From Hanleya hanleyi (lineage: Eukaryota; Mollusca; Polyplacophora; Lepidopleurida; Hanleyidae): 64,000 bases of DNA. The DNA lies in contig JAVTVY010018897.1 in assembly GCA_036873755.1 (NCBI GenBank), positions 1-64,000 on the forward strand, given 5' to 3'. Below are positions 32,895-42,617 of the stretch, piece by piece (the first letter of the stretch is position 1; each line of letters begins with the position of its first letter). A program made the position numbers and the translations under genes. Under the pieces are notes generated by a model. It was not told the origin of the DNA. It searched no databases and saw only the letters and a program-made list of their open reading frames with translations.

Positions 32895-33122
32895 ATGGTG
32901 AAATCAGGTGAATTGTACAACATAGCGTCGGGATTGTGCAACCGTTCACCATTGGCTGTGGCGTCATACGACGTAGCACGGGGGAATACCCGAACAAATA
33001 GGAGAAATTCAGGTAACCGATTTGATTTTAAGCGAGATCGACCAGTCTTACAGTTAATAACGGTATACACAAGTCTCACTTATTATACGAAGCCTTCTCC
33101 CATTAATAGCGTGAAGGGTTAG
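32895..33122 (+). CDS. Short ORF, possible exon
   Basis: 75 codons. The ATG directly follows a pyrimidine-rich ttgttctatatcag, and a GTAACC donor occurs at codon 40, so the first part could be an internal exon. Peptide composition (SPLAVASYDVARGNTRTNRR) looks coding, but no homologue is recognised. Confidence 0.3.
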   Translation: MVKSGELYNIASGLCNRSPLAVASYDVARGNTRTNRRNSGNRFDFKRDRPVLQLITVYTSLTYYTKPSPINSVKG

Positions 33123-33208
33123 GAAAAAAAGTTTAACGTTATGAAGTCCCATATATGAATGATGAAATAGGAACAGTCTTTCTTCTAATGTTCACATTGT
33201 TCGAGTTT

Positions 33209-33853
33209 TCATCGCTGAAGTAGTCCAGCCCCAAAGGGATTGCACGTGTCACAATACAACTGTTCCATTTGGTTGCGGTGTAAAATGCCGCACATAGAGA
33301 CGCCGTCCGCTTCATCGTATGAATATCCACCATTATCATTCACCAAATTTTCGCTCGGTGGATCACTCGCGGCAGATCCAACTGGTTTAGGTGGGAGAAT
33401 TGGTCCTGTGATAGACTTGTTGAATTCGTTGCTGACGGAACGCTGTTCTATTTCAATCATGTTGGTCTCAATGATAGGAATGAGTTTTTTCAACATATCC
33501 CAGCCTTTCGTGTTCAGCGTGTGTCCGTTCCGACCCGGTTTCAACTCGCTGGTTGGTGATTTTAGGTACCACTCTCTTATGTGGACGAGCCATTCCCCTT
33601 CATACGCTGCAGTGCTTATGTATATATTATCTTGTAGCTTGAATGGAGTTTCAACCGTCTCTTTAGCCTGAATCATTCTATCCACTCTAGGCAGGAATTG
33701 TTTGAATGAAAACCACCCATCTCTCGTCAGTCGTATGGCAACACCATAAGGTTTTATAATCTGCCCATTATGCCGTATACGTTGAAATGTTACTCGAGGA
33801 GAATTTCCTTCACCGCTCACTAAAGCGTAAAGGTTACTCATTAGTCTATACAT
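33209..33853 (-). CDS. Polinton protein with two PC4-like domains (right)
   Basis: 214 residues from the ATG at 33,853; the frame open to 33,901 lies in the promoter, since TATATAAAG is at 33,909-33,917. Residues about 15-60 (VTFQRIRHNGQIIKPYGVAI, DGWFSFKQFLPRV) and 75-130 (ISTAAYEGEWLVHIREWYL, LKPGRNGHTLNTKGWDMLKK) match PC4/p15 features: a beta strand, the IREwY turn, a Lys-Pro-Gly loop and a closing helix. The second repeat is a good match by eye. The C-terminus has CDTC. It is transcribed divergently from PolB, suggesting co-regulation with replication; ssDNA binding is inferred. Confidence 0.65.
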   Translation of the reverse strand: MYRLMSNLYALVSGEGNSPRVTFQRIRHNGQIIKPYGVAIRLTRDGWFSFKQFLPRVDRMIQAKETVETPFKLQDNIYISTAAYEGEWLVHIREWYLKSPTSELKPGRNGHTLNTKGWDMLKKLIPIIETNMIEIEQRSVSNEFNKSITGPILPPKPVGSAASDPPSENLVNDNGGYSYDEADGVSMCGILHRNQMEQLYCDTCNPFGAGLLQR

Positions 33854-33908
33854 ATCGGCTTTTACAGGTGCGACAGTCGTAGAATAAAGTGAGAAGCGCA
33901 CGAGAAGT

Positions 33909-33917
33909 CTTTATATA
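33909..33917 (-). promoter_or_regulatory. TATA box of the right PC4-like gene
   Basis: TATATAAAG on the minus strand, 56 bp before the ATG at 33,853. Confidence 0.65.
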
Positions 33918-34012
33918 CGCATTGGTTATTTTATCAGTTGATCATCTGAACCTTGACGACACCTCGACCTACTCACCTAGTTACAAAGATAGTCTCTACC
34001 TACCACCCCGAT

Positions 34013-34020
34013 TATATAAG
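34013..34020 (+). promoter_or_regulatory. TATA box before PolB
   Basis: TATATAAG on the plus strand, back to back with the minus-strand TATA at 33,909; the first ATG in the PolB frame is 14 bp downstream at 34,034. Confidence 0.55.
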
Positions 34021-34033
34021 GCCATACGACTAT

Positions 34034-36552
34034 ATGGCGACCTATTTATGGGGACAGGGTGGTCTATTTATGGTGATCTAGCTACAATTCACGGATGTGG
34101 CCAAGCAGTTGAAAGTCCCCTATATCATTTATGGCGACTTCGAATCCGTAATAGAAAAAAATGACTCCGCAGCACCAGATCCCGAGAAATCCTACACCAA
34201 AAAACGAGCCCATCACGCACCGTCCGGTTTTGCTTATAAAGTCGTCGGTTTAACGGACGACACGTCGAAACCACCGGTGGTGGACCGTGGAGAAGATGCG
34301 GTGCAAAAATTCGTGGAACTTATGTTGAAAGAGCAGGAAGAAATAGATTCCTTTTATGAAAATCCCAAGTCCATCCAAATGGCGCGCGACGACTGGCGCG
34401 CCTTTAACAGCGCGAGGTTGTGTCATATATGTCACAAAGAACTCGGCGATGACCGAGTTCGCGATCACTGTCACGCGACCGGTCGTTTCCGCGCGGCTGC
34501 TCATGCGGAATGTAATATCAATTACAGATATAAAAAAAGAATCCCGGTCGTCTTTCACGGGCTGCGGAATTGCGACTCTCACATCATCATGCAGGCCATT
34601 GGTCAAATTAGGGATAAACCTTTGAAATGTTTACCGAACAACCTCGAGCGTTACATTTCGTTCTCCATGGGCACCATGGATTTCATCGATTCATTCCAAT
34701 TCATGAGCAGTTCTTTAGAAAAGCTGGTGGATAACCTCGCGAGAGAGGGTGCCTCCAAATTCCATCACTTAGCTCAACATGTGGATGCAGAGTTATTGCC
34801 CTTGTTGTTACGTAAGGGGACCTATCCATATGATTACATAACTTCCTTCGACGTCTTCGACGAAAAGGAATTGCCGCCCAAAGATGCATTCTTTAACAGT
34901 CTAACTCAAGAACCACTCTCCGACGCGGATTACCAACACGCGCTTACGGTCTGGGAAAAATTTGACATTCAGAGTATCGGCGAATACCACGACTTGTATG
35001 TGATGTCCGACGTTTTACTTCTGGCGGACGTCTTCGAAAATTTCCGTGAAATTTGTTTAAATTATTACGAATTAGATCCCGCGCACTTTTACACTTCTCC
35101 GGGTCTAGCTTGGCAGGCCTGCTTGAAAATGACAGGGGTTCAACTCCAGCTTCTCACCGACATAGACGCGCACCTTTTTGTCGAGAAAGGGATAAGGGGT
35201 GGTATCTCGGTCATATCCCATCGTCATGCTGAGGCCAATAACTCCTATCTCCCGGGGTATCGACCGGAAAACCCTACCCACTACCTCGCGTACCTAGACG
35301 CCAACAACTTATACGGCGCTGTTATGGTAGAGTCCTTACCCACGCACGGATTCCGTTGGTTGAGCCCCGCGGAAATTCGGGCGCTAGACGTGAGTCGCGT
35401 GCTCGACGACGGTCCCGAAGGTTACATTTTGGAGGTTGATTTGGATTATCCAACTTGTTTACACGATTTACATAACGACTATCCGCTAGCGCCGGAAAAG
35501 TTGAAAATAACTGCAGACATGCTATCGCCATACGCGCATCGCCTAGGCGAAAGTCTCGGTTTAAACGACAGGCTCTCCACCGAAAAATTGGTCCCCAATC
35601 TTCGACCCAAATCTAATTACGTACTACACTATAGAAACTTGAAGCAGTACGTTAGTCTGGGCATGTCGATCACCAAAGTTCACCGCGTCTTGGCATTTCA
35701 GCAATCTCCGTGGTTGAAACCCTACATAGATTTTAACACGGATAGGAGGAAGACTGCTAAGAATGATTTCGAGAAGGATTTCTTCAAGTTAATGAACAAC
35801 GCTGTGTTTGGGAAGACCATGGAAAATTTGAGAAATAGGGTCGATGTGAGACTTGTGCAACACGCCGAGAAATTGCGTAAGCTCGTGAATATGCCACATT
35901 TTCACGCATTCACGATATTTTACGAGAATCTGGCGGCGGTACAAATGCTCAAACGCAAGTTGTTGTTAAATAGACCAATTTACATCGGCTTCGCCATATT
36001 AGACTTGTCTAAAATTCTGATGTATGATTTCCATTATTCATACATCAAGGCAAAATATGGGGGGAATGCCAAGATGCTATTCACGGACACGGACAGCTTA
36101 ACTTACTGCATAGAGTGCGACGACTTTTATAAAGATATGGCGGAAAATGCGCATCTGTTCGATTTCAGCGATTACCCACCGTCTCATCCGCTTCATAGTC
36201 AGCGGAACAAGAAAGTTCTAGGCAAAATGAAGGATGAAACGGCGGTCGTACCCATCGCCGAATTCATTGGTTTACGCCCTAAGATGTATAGTTTTATTTA
36301 CGGCGGCATCGAAAAGAAGACCGCTAAGGGCGTAAACAGGGACGTGGTGAAAAACAAATTGCGTCACACCTCATACCGCGATTGTTTATTTGGCTCCATT
36401 CCCCAAATGGAATCCAGAGCGAAAAACATCGCCTATATACGGTGGCTTTGAATAAAATCGCTCTGTCTCCTTACGATGACAAACGTTATATCCTCGATGA
36501 CGGTGTGTCGTCATTGGCGTATGGCCACTGGCGTATTCCCAACCATTCATAG
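34034..36552 (+). pseudogene. POLB: Protein-primed family B DNA polymerase, broken
   Basis: Copies the element, using a protein primer. The main ORF 34,097-36,451 starts at ExoI (YGDFES) and holds an inserted Cys/His module (CHICHKEL...RDHCHATGRFR), ExoII (FHGLRNCDSH), ExoIII (EYHDLYVMSDVLLLADVF), motif A (YLDANNLYG), motif B (KLMNNAVFGKTMEN) and motif C (FTDTDSL). An in-frame TAG at 34,079-34,081 follows codon 15 of the frame that starts at ATG 34,034. Near 36,400 the frame shifts, and the family's C-terminal DDKRYIL...YGHWRIP lies in another frame ending at 36,552. The long N-terminal region typical of Polinton polymerases is absent. Probably non-functional. Confidence 0.9.
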
Positions 36553-36801
36553 CTGAATAGATCCCATACATAAATAAGTCGACAGCAGTATACAATCTCC
36601 GAGAAAACATATTTCTTTATTATTATTATATCAAAACAACTCGAGTAATGAATGTAGCATGCGGTAACGATATCATTCACGTTGTATTAATTATTATAGA
36701 CACGCCTTCTTTACCATCGTATGACAATGTACTACCCCATTTGTCGAAATATATCGAATACAATGTTATTAATGTATTGTTTTGTTCGTGTCTTCATTCT
36801 A
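36553..36801. other. Convergent intergenic stretch
   Basis: Lies between the PolB end and the leftward gene set. tttatt at 36,616-36,621 gives AATAAA on the minus strand, a possible poly(A) signal for the ATPase-side transcript. Confidence 0.5.
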
Positions 36802-37365
36802 CTAGAGTCGACTTAATGACTTCTCGTGCATTTGCACACTCGTCCTCCAAGCGTCATCAAAATGAACACCGTCTTCAGACTGCACCCTGTCGCACGTGTT
36901 CATAAGTTCACCCATGACACGATCCTTTAACTGAAGGGCGCGTAGATTTGACACTGTGTTGATGACCGCCTCACGTAGCGACTCTCTCATTTGCGGTATA
37001 AAATGGTCCTCCGCCAAATTCGCTGCCCGGCTTTCCGCGTATCCCGCATTCATATACTTCAGTTTCTTCTCGGCGATGGCGGTGTTATAGGCCAGACGTG
37101 TAGGAATGGCGAATTGCGTCTTCCAAATTTCACGCAGTATCTTTTTATTGCGGTTTGCATTAACGACACTAGGGCGGCGCCTTTTTCGAACTCCACTACC
37201 CCCAGTCTGCTGAATGCCTTTAAACCAGGGCGGTGTTTCCCTCGTGAACATGCCATGCCCCGCTTGAATATTTGCGAGAATATTTTTATCCAGTCTCCGT
37301 GCTTCGGGAGTTGTAGGTCTCAAGTTTATGAATAATGATCCAAACGGGGTACGTGGTAACGGCAT
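36802..37365 (-). CDS. ATPase C-terminal frame plus basic extension
   Basis: 187 codons. Its first ~30 residues (TPFGSLFINLRPTTPEARRL) look like the usual end of the Polinton packaging ATPase, which the ATPase frame itself loses at about 37,345. The rest is separate in character: GGSGVRKRRRPS, a basic stretch, then helices. Either a single shift broke an ATPase with a long C-terminal extension, or this is a distinct small basic protein with overlapping 5' end. The first seems more likely. Confidence 0.45.
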   Translation of the reverse strand: MPLPRTPFGSLFINLRPTTPEARRLDKNILANIQAGHGMFTRETPPWFKGIQQTGGSGVRKRRRPSVVNANRNKKILREIWKTQFAIPTRLAYNTAIAEKKLKYMNAGYAESRAANLAEDHFIPQMRESLREAVINTVSNLRALQLKDRVMGELMNTCDRVQSEDGVHFDDAWRTSVQMHEKSLSRL

Positions 37366-37897
37366 CCTCGTACGCCTTCATAAAGTAATCCAAACGTGTA
37401 GGGTAAATGCGACGACCCAATAATGTGATTTGCTGTTTATCGATGGGGTTATTGAATAAAACCATATAGTGACAGTTCAGCGCGATGTCCCTCGAGGCTT
37501 TTCCCCCCTCGAATAGATTCTGCACTATATAGATAACAGACACGTTGTCGTGGTGGGATCCTTTAGTGAACAAATCGGATATCCTGGTGTCGTTTTTCGC
37601 CTCCGTCATGAGATCATCAATGACGATGAGATTTCTCACTGCGGAATCGAAATAGGCGTCATCGCCGAGATTCGCGGGTATTCCTCTAACGAACTCCATC
37701 CCCGGTATCACTTTCAACATTTCCTCGTATAGAGGTTGCCATTTGCCGTAACAGTAAATAATTCTCTGCGGTGTAGGATGCACATATTGTTTAATTCCTC
37801 GCAATAGCTTGTCCACCCATACACTTTTCCCGCTAAAAGAAGGTCCAACAACCTTCATCGTAAACGGGTGTTCCAAAATCACCTTTCTATGCTCCAT
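37286..37897 (-). pseudogene. ATP: Genome-packaging ATPase (FtsK/HerA type), C-terminus shifted
   Basis: The start is set at the ATG at 37,897; the open frame before it contains the TATTTAAG promoter word at 37,944-37,951. Walker A is GPSFSGKS near residue 20, Walker B is LIVIDD, and QN at about residue 130 fits the sensor region. The family drives DNA into capsids. The frame to 37,286 ends in sequence unlike the family; the expected C-terminus is in the overlapping frame of the 187-codon ORF. It follows integrase by 72 bp. Confidence 0.8.
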
Positions 37898-37969
37898 GAT
37901 CGATGCGAGGAACGGACTGACTGTACACCACGCATGCACGCGTCTTAAATACACCGATGTCGAACGGAA

Positions 37970-39076
37970 CTAGTCGGTCGTCTCGATGTCTTCTTCCAAT
38001 ACCCAGCTCGCGAATTTCACGGGCCAACCCACATATTTGACCAGTTTTTCCACTTTACCTCTTCGCCGACGCGTTTTCAACACTTTCTCTATTCGCCATA
38101 GGGCGTCAGGGCCTTTCACTACTTTCTGTAGCTCTGCCTCATAAAAAGTTCCAGCTATAGGTTCATCTAGAAAATCCTTCAAGCGATAAATAGGTAGACT
38201 TTGCCGACGAAAGCGTTGGGTTACTTCGAACAGTTCCTCCGTCCACTTGGCCTGGTAATCGCGTTGAAATACGTAGCGGATATGGGAAATTCGGACGGTA
38301 TCACCCACTTCGAATTTGAAAGGTTTGCGTTTTACCGGCTTCGCCGTGTCGACGTATAGCCTTTTCCATAATAGGGCTTCATTATGTTCACTCACGTCAG
38401 CTGGGGAGAGGGCACCTAGCGATCTATGTGGACGGCGGTTATAACTATTCACGATATCTTGCAGAACATGGATATAGCGATAGGTTTGTTTATGAGTAAA
38501 ATATCTGTACAAATTGTTCTTGATCGTTCGCACCACTCGTTCAGCGTAGTTCGCCTTTTTTTCGTTCTGCGTGACCTGGAATAAAATCCCCTTCTTCCTC
38601 AAATAACTTCTCACCGTCTTATTCACAAATTCCGACCCTTTATCAGATCGGATTCGCAACGGTACTCGACCCTTTTCCAATATCCTGTTCAAGGCTTGCA
38701 ACACCGAGTTTGGGCGTTTATTCGGTAATGGTTCCACCCATAGGTATCTAAAAAATACATCTATGACGAACAAGAGGAATTTTACACCATCGTTGTGTTC
38801 CGATATATTAGATACATCGGCCAGATCGATATCGAACAGCGAATCTATCCCCGAAGTTACTACCCTGTTCCTCCTGAATGTATGATGCACCGGCTTTTGC
38901 AAGCTATAATCGTCCTGGTCGCTCAACCACTGCTTTAGCTCTTTAGACGCTACGTTATAGCCATCGGCCTTTAATAAGGCGTTTAATTTAGAAAGTCCGG
39001 TGAAGCTGATAGGGTTTTTCGGGTCGAAATAGGCTCGCGACAAGTACGCTTTCCACCCGTTCCCATTCATATCCAC
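37970..39076 (-). CDS. INT: Polinton integrase with C-terminal chromodomain
   Basis: Intact, 368 residues. The rve core has acidic residues D84 (LFDIDLAD), D145 (RSDKGSEF) and E179 (NYAERVVRTIK), the DDE triad that joins element ends to target DNA. A downstream SH3-like segment (VGDTVRIS) is followed by a chromodomain at about 325-365 (WRIEKVLKTR, KYVGWPVKFASWVLEED), which in related elements may guide insertion to chromatin. TATATTTAAA at 39,111-39,120 (minus) lies 35 bp upstream. It is among the least damaged genes of this copy. Confidence 0.93.
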   Translation of the reverse strand: MDMNGNGWKAYLSRAYFDPKNPISFTGLSKLNALLKADGYNVASKELKQWLSDQDDYSLQKPVHHTFRRNRVVTSGIDSLFDIDLADVSNISEHNDGVKFLLFVIDVFFRYLWVEPLPNKRPNSVLQALNRILEKGRVPLRIRSDKGSEFVNKTVRSYLRKKGILFQVTQNEKKANYAERVVRTIKNNLYRYFTHKQTYRYIHVLQDIVNSYNRRPHRSLGALSPADVSEHNEALLWKRLYVDTAKPVKRKPFKFEVGDTVRISHIRYVFQRDYQAKWTEELFEVTQRFRRQSLPIYRLKDFLDEPIAGTFYEAELQKVVKGPDALWRIEKVLKTRRRRGKVEKLVKYVGWPVKFASWVLEEDIETTD

Positions 39077-39110
39077 GAACTCGAATGATGAAAACGATGA
39101 CTCACACCTC

Positions 39111-39120
39111 TTTAAATATA
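39111..39120 (-). promoter_or_regulatory. TATA-like box of integrase
   Basis: TATATTTAAA on the minus strand, 35 bp upstream of the integrase ATG. A poly(A) signal AATAAA (minus, about 39,156-39,162) for the upstream late genes lies just before it. Confidence 0.6.
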
Positions 39121-39209
39121 ATAAGAAAACGAACGGTGTGTGGTTTACTAAACCTTTTATTAATATTGATAGGACAATGCGAGTGGTTTAACAATGCAAG
39201 TTCGGCGAA

Positions 39210-39677
39210 TTATTTAAACAATGTGAAAAATACCGCGTGACAAAGTTGTATACATAACCAATCGTTATGACAATGGTTTTGATCGAAATCCGTAACGATA
39301 CTGGACAGAGTTATACCCCGTATGAGCTGAAGTAGGACGTATATACAATAGTGACCGCAAGTAAAAGAGTTATCTCCTTGAAGCTGACTATAACTGTAAT
39401 AACGGAATTTACTATTGTTTTCGAGAAATTTTACGAAATGGTTCGAATAATATTCCGGAGGATGTCCTAGGGAATCGAAAAATGTTCCTCGCTGGTTCCG
39501 GAAATAAAACACCACCTAGTGTTCCCCGGGGAGACTCGCCACGTCGGTATTCACGATAAAAGCCGCCGGTGTTCGCAACACGTGGTTTGGAATTTTGTTA
39601 GCCGGGTACACACCTCGTACACAAGCGCCGAGCGACCGATCGCTGCGAATGATGCACAGAAGTTCGTCCGTATTCAT
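39210..39677 (-). pseudogene. PRO: Adenain-like maturation protease with one in-frame stop
   Basis: The 155-codon frame is interrupted only by TAG at 39,516-39,518 (codon 54), immediately after the histidine expected in the catalytic site. Downstream, GTFFDSLGHPPEYY carries the acidic residue, LQGDNSFTCGHYCIYV carries Gln and the nucleophile Cys. The family cleaves capsid proteins during virion maturation. The ATG at 39,677 overlaps the capsid TGA (ATGA). The stop should abolish activity unless read through. Confidence 0.85.
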
Positions 39678-41002
39678 GGTGTGATGGAGATGATGTTGCG
39701 AGACTTATCCACCTCGAACAGCGCTGGGAATTCGGCATAGGCGATACAGCTCACATTTTCCGGTAATGGTTCGTCGAAGGTCGCTTCCAGACGTACGTTG
39801 CCTTGTCTCAGGAGTTGAAGGCGATCTTCTGCGGCGTAGGAGGGGTCGAGGTTGAAGGCGTAGAGGGTAGAGCCGTTGTGATAATCGTACCAGGTTATGG
39901 AATTACCGAAGTTATCGCCCGTACGTCCTATGCTATCGAACAAACTCAGGTAAGCCGATGTGTATGAACTCTTCTCCCAGTCCGAGTTATACCGCGTTCT
40001 CAGGAAATGACCCGGAGTCGTTACGCCGTCAATATTCACCGAGAGATTGGCCAGTTTGAAGTGTTGAAAGTTTAGGGGGTTCTTTTTATAATCCCCGGCC
40101 ACGGCTTTGGACGATACGAATCCTATCACCAGTCTGCTGGGGTAGACGGATAAAAACATATTATCCCAGCGGAAGAGGGTCTGTCCCGCGGCTAAGGAAG
40201 CCATTTTGGTCTCCGTTCTCACGTACGGATACTTGGCCGATGTATTTTCCAAGGCCTTGGCATGCCCCAAAATCACGCCGGGGTTTACGCGAACTTTCTC
40301 GACTTTCAGGTTGATATCTTGTATCACCAGTTTATACGCCGGATTTTCCTCACCCGACATCACGGTGAACTGCGGGGTGGAGCGATACATTTTGATGTAT
40401 ACGTCCACGTTATTCAGCAAGTAGCGCTGTTGTTTGAAAATATCTTGCATGAAGTTTCCTTCCATTTCGAATACATTACTCTCCACGATGAATTTCCTTC
40501 TCTGCGTAAGCCCAGCATTTTGACCTGATGCGGCATCTCCGGTATCCAGATTAATACCTTCGTCGGCTACATACAGTTGGGGCACTAGCTGCGTGGTTTT
40601 AGCGTCTTCGCAGAAATTCATTAGCGTTTGAATGTAGGCTTTATAGGGGTAACTGTTGTCCATGACCGTCATAAGCTTACCCTGCATGGAGACGTCTATC
40701 TGAGACCACATAGTTTGGAGGAGTAAATTGATAGGGCCGCATTTTTCGTCCTTGCTCGAAGGGGTGCCATCTCTGTGAGTTATTTTAGCCTTAACGTAAA
40801 GTCTGCAGGATTTCAAGTCGACGTAATCCGAGCCTTGACCGGATATCAGGAATTCGACGGGTGCATCGTCCGAGATTTGAGAAGACGGTCAAACGTCGAT
40901 AACATAGCGACTTTCAACCGCTGTTTGCGTAGGGGGTAATGAGAACAACGATAATTCGCTAGGTTGACCTTCGGTGAACCCTTTGTCGGTGAGGAGTGCC
41001 AT
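39674..41002 (-). pseudogene. MCP: Major capsid protein (double jelly roll) with one in-frame stop
   Basis: Frame of 442 codons from the ATG at 41,002, with a single TGA at 40,889-40,891 (codon 38). The rest matches the Polinton capsid family: CRLYVKAKITHRDG near the start, PINLLLQTMWSQIDV, PYKAYIQTLMNF, ERRxF-like QRRKFIVESN, FKQQRYLLNNVDVYIKMYRS, WDNMFLSVYPSRLVIGFV and YAEFPALFEVDKS at the end. In invertebrate genomes such proteins are often annotated F54H12.2-like. It builds the icosahedral shell in related viruses. It starts 1 bp after the minor capsid stop. Confidence 0.9.
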
Positions 41003-41003
41003 G

Positions 41004-41798
41004 CTATAACTTGAAGAGATGCGATCTTTTGGTCCGCGCTCTCCGTTTATCCGTGGGTGAACTGATGGTAGGGAGAGAACGCTTCCTATTTATGGGTTCC
41101 CGTTGACGCGTTCTCAAGACTTCGGACTTGGCTTGTTCGACCACTTGTTGAGAGGGGGCCGTAAGCTGAATAGTCGGTGTCTTGAATTTCTTCTCACTGA
41201 CGTTTCTAGAATGGGGATCGACGGGGATAATGCAAGATTCACCCGTCTTACCGCCGAGTCCTCCACCTTTCTGCTTCTTAACATACGTCGAGGGTTTATG
41301 AACAGACTTTGCTTCGTTCGGATAAAATCTGATCCATTTATTCACATCGGGGATGTACAACGGTCTCCCTGACATAGCTGTTTTTTTTACATGAAGCGTT
41401 ACGATGATGGATTCGGTGAGAAATATCGCCGGTTCACCCTCTTCGTCGGTTATATCGATTTCTAGATAGCGTACGTCGCTTAAAATGATGGGTAGGTAAT
41501 ACGGCGTGGGGTATATCCTAGATACCGGGTTTTTCTGGAGTCCAGAGGCCTCGACGTAGCGTAGTAGAGGTACTTTCGTCTCGCCTATGAAGGAATCTCC
41601 GCATATATTACAACATAGGCGTAGAAGAGATCGTGATTTAACCCGCGGCTGTCTTTGGATGAATATTTCTGCTAAGGCTATGACCCAAGACTCGTCGAAA
41701 TGGATGCTTTTATTCAAGCTGACGCGAAATTTGTAGGGTCGATTCTCGGGGAAGAGCGTCTTGGAGTCCTCGCTGCTTACGACGATGTACTTATCCAT
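41004..41798 (-). CDS. Minor capsid (penton-like) protein
   Basis: 264 residues, intact. The N-terminal half has MDKYIVVSSEDSKTLFPENR and YKFRVSLNKSIHFDESWVIA, then a cysteine-bearing strand (LCCNICGDSFIGETKVPLLR) and RYLEIDITDEEGEPAIF, the pattern of Polinton single-jelly-roll minor capsid proteins. The C-terminal 80 residues are basic and Ser/Thr-rich (RKRSLPTISSPTDKRRARTK), suggesting DNA contact inside the particle (inference). Its ATG overlaps the end of the upstream 78-codon ORF by 8 bp. Confidence 0.8.
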   Translation of the reverse strand: MDKYIVVSSEDSKTLFPENRPYKFRVSLNKSIHFDESWVIALAEIFIQRQPRVKSRSLLRLCCNICGDSFIGETKVPLLRYVEASGLQKNPVSRIYPTPYYLPIILSDVRYLEIDITDEEGEPAIFLTESIIVTLHVKKTAMSGRPLYIPDVNKWIRFYPNEAKSVHKPSTYVKKQKGGGLGGKTGESCIIPVDPHSRNVSEKKFKTPTIQLTAPSQQVVEQAKSEVLRTRQREPINRKRSLPTISSPTDKRRARTKRSHLFKL

Positions 41799-42027
41799 TC
41801 GACTGATTCGCTGTCAACTGTCTCCCTAGGCGTTCGTATAACGTTATATAGTAATGCCAAATTTCAACTTTTAACGTATCGGAAACATTCTGACACACTG
41901 AATATGTATAGATACGTAGTAACATTAGGCGGCCTCTATTTACTACGCCGTCTTCAAACATGTTATGGATGATAGATTTGTAGGCGTGTAAAGAGATGAC
42001 GGCATTCACCATTTGATTCCAGTCCAT
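41791..42027 (-). CDS. Small late protein, 78 residues
   Basis: Starts at the ATG 2 bp after the preceding stop and overlaps the minor capsid start by 8 bp, so its position supports it as real. It is mostly helical and aromatic-rich (IYTYSVCQNVSDTLKVEIWH). Family not recognised; probably a structural accessory. Confidence 0.55.
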   Translation of the reverse strand: MDWNQMVNAVISLHAYKSIIHNMFEDGVVNRGRLMLLRIYTYSVCQNVSDTLKVEIWHYYITLYERLGRQLTANQSNG

Positions 42028-42029
42028 GG

Positions 42030-42440
42030 TTAAATCCTCTTTTCTAGTAGGTTATGAATAGCTGTATCGATGAGACGGGTTCGAGCTTTGAGTAATGTCC
42101 ACTGCATGTAGTTTAAGACCACCCCCTTTATAGTGGCTTTGTCGTTGATAAAATAGCGTAGATCAACCCTCAGTAACTTGGCGTAGATGCAAACAGTAGC
42201 CCGCAAATGTTGATCAATGATAACTTGTTGCATCGGCGTACATAACGTTCTGTTGGGTATGACGGTTATATCGCCCGATGGTCTTTCGTAAACGCGCGGA
42301 GTATCCTTCGCCGTCTGATACGCGCAAGAAGGACATGCTGTTCGTTTCGTCGACAACACGATTAGTGGTATGATTAGGAGTAGAATAGCTATGATAGAGA
42401 GGGCTTGGAGTACGACGAGTTTTCTCTGGTATTGATCCAT
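42030..42440 (-). CDS. Small late membrane protein
   Basis: 136 residues. One strong hydrophobic helix at about residues 8-29 (VVLQALSIIAILLLIIPLIV) is followed by a CPSC motif and a C-terminal basic, helical region ending in RLIDTAIHNLLEKRI. First gene of the compact late run; TATAAATA at 42,490-42,497 (minus) lies 50 bp upstream. Small membrane proteins at this place occur in other Polintons and adintoviruses and may be virion or exit factors, but this is inference. Confidence 0.6.
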   Translation of the reverse strand: MDQYQRKLVVLQALSIIAILLLIIPLIVLSTKRTACPSCAYQTAKDTPRVYERPSGDITVIPNRTLCTPMQQVIIDQHLRATVCIYAKLLRVDLRYFINDKATIKGVVLNYMQWTLLKARTRLIDTAIHNLLEKRI

Positions 42441-42489
42441 ATGGCTCGATGTTCGTCTGCGGAATGGGAGGGGAATGTTTTAAACATAT

Positions 42490-42497
42490 TATTTATA
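42490..42497 (-). promoter_or_regulatory. TATA box of the late gene run
   Basis: TATAAATA on the minus strand, 50 bp upstream of the ATG at 42,440; no comparable box was seen between the five following ORFs. Confidence 0.55.
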
Positions 42498-42617
42498 TGT
42501 CCCTTAGAGCTCGACATTTCCACGAATCGATCGCATTCTCACGTCATCGCGTTTATTGTACCGTATAGACGAGTCTTGAAGGTAGGTCGATGTGTTATAA
42601 TTACACCGCGAGTCACG

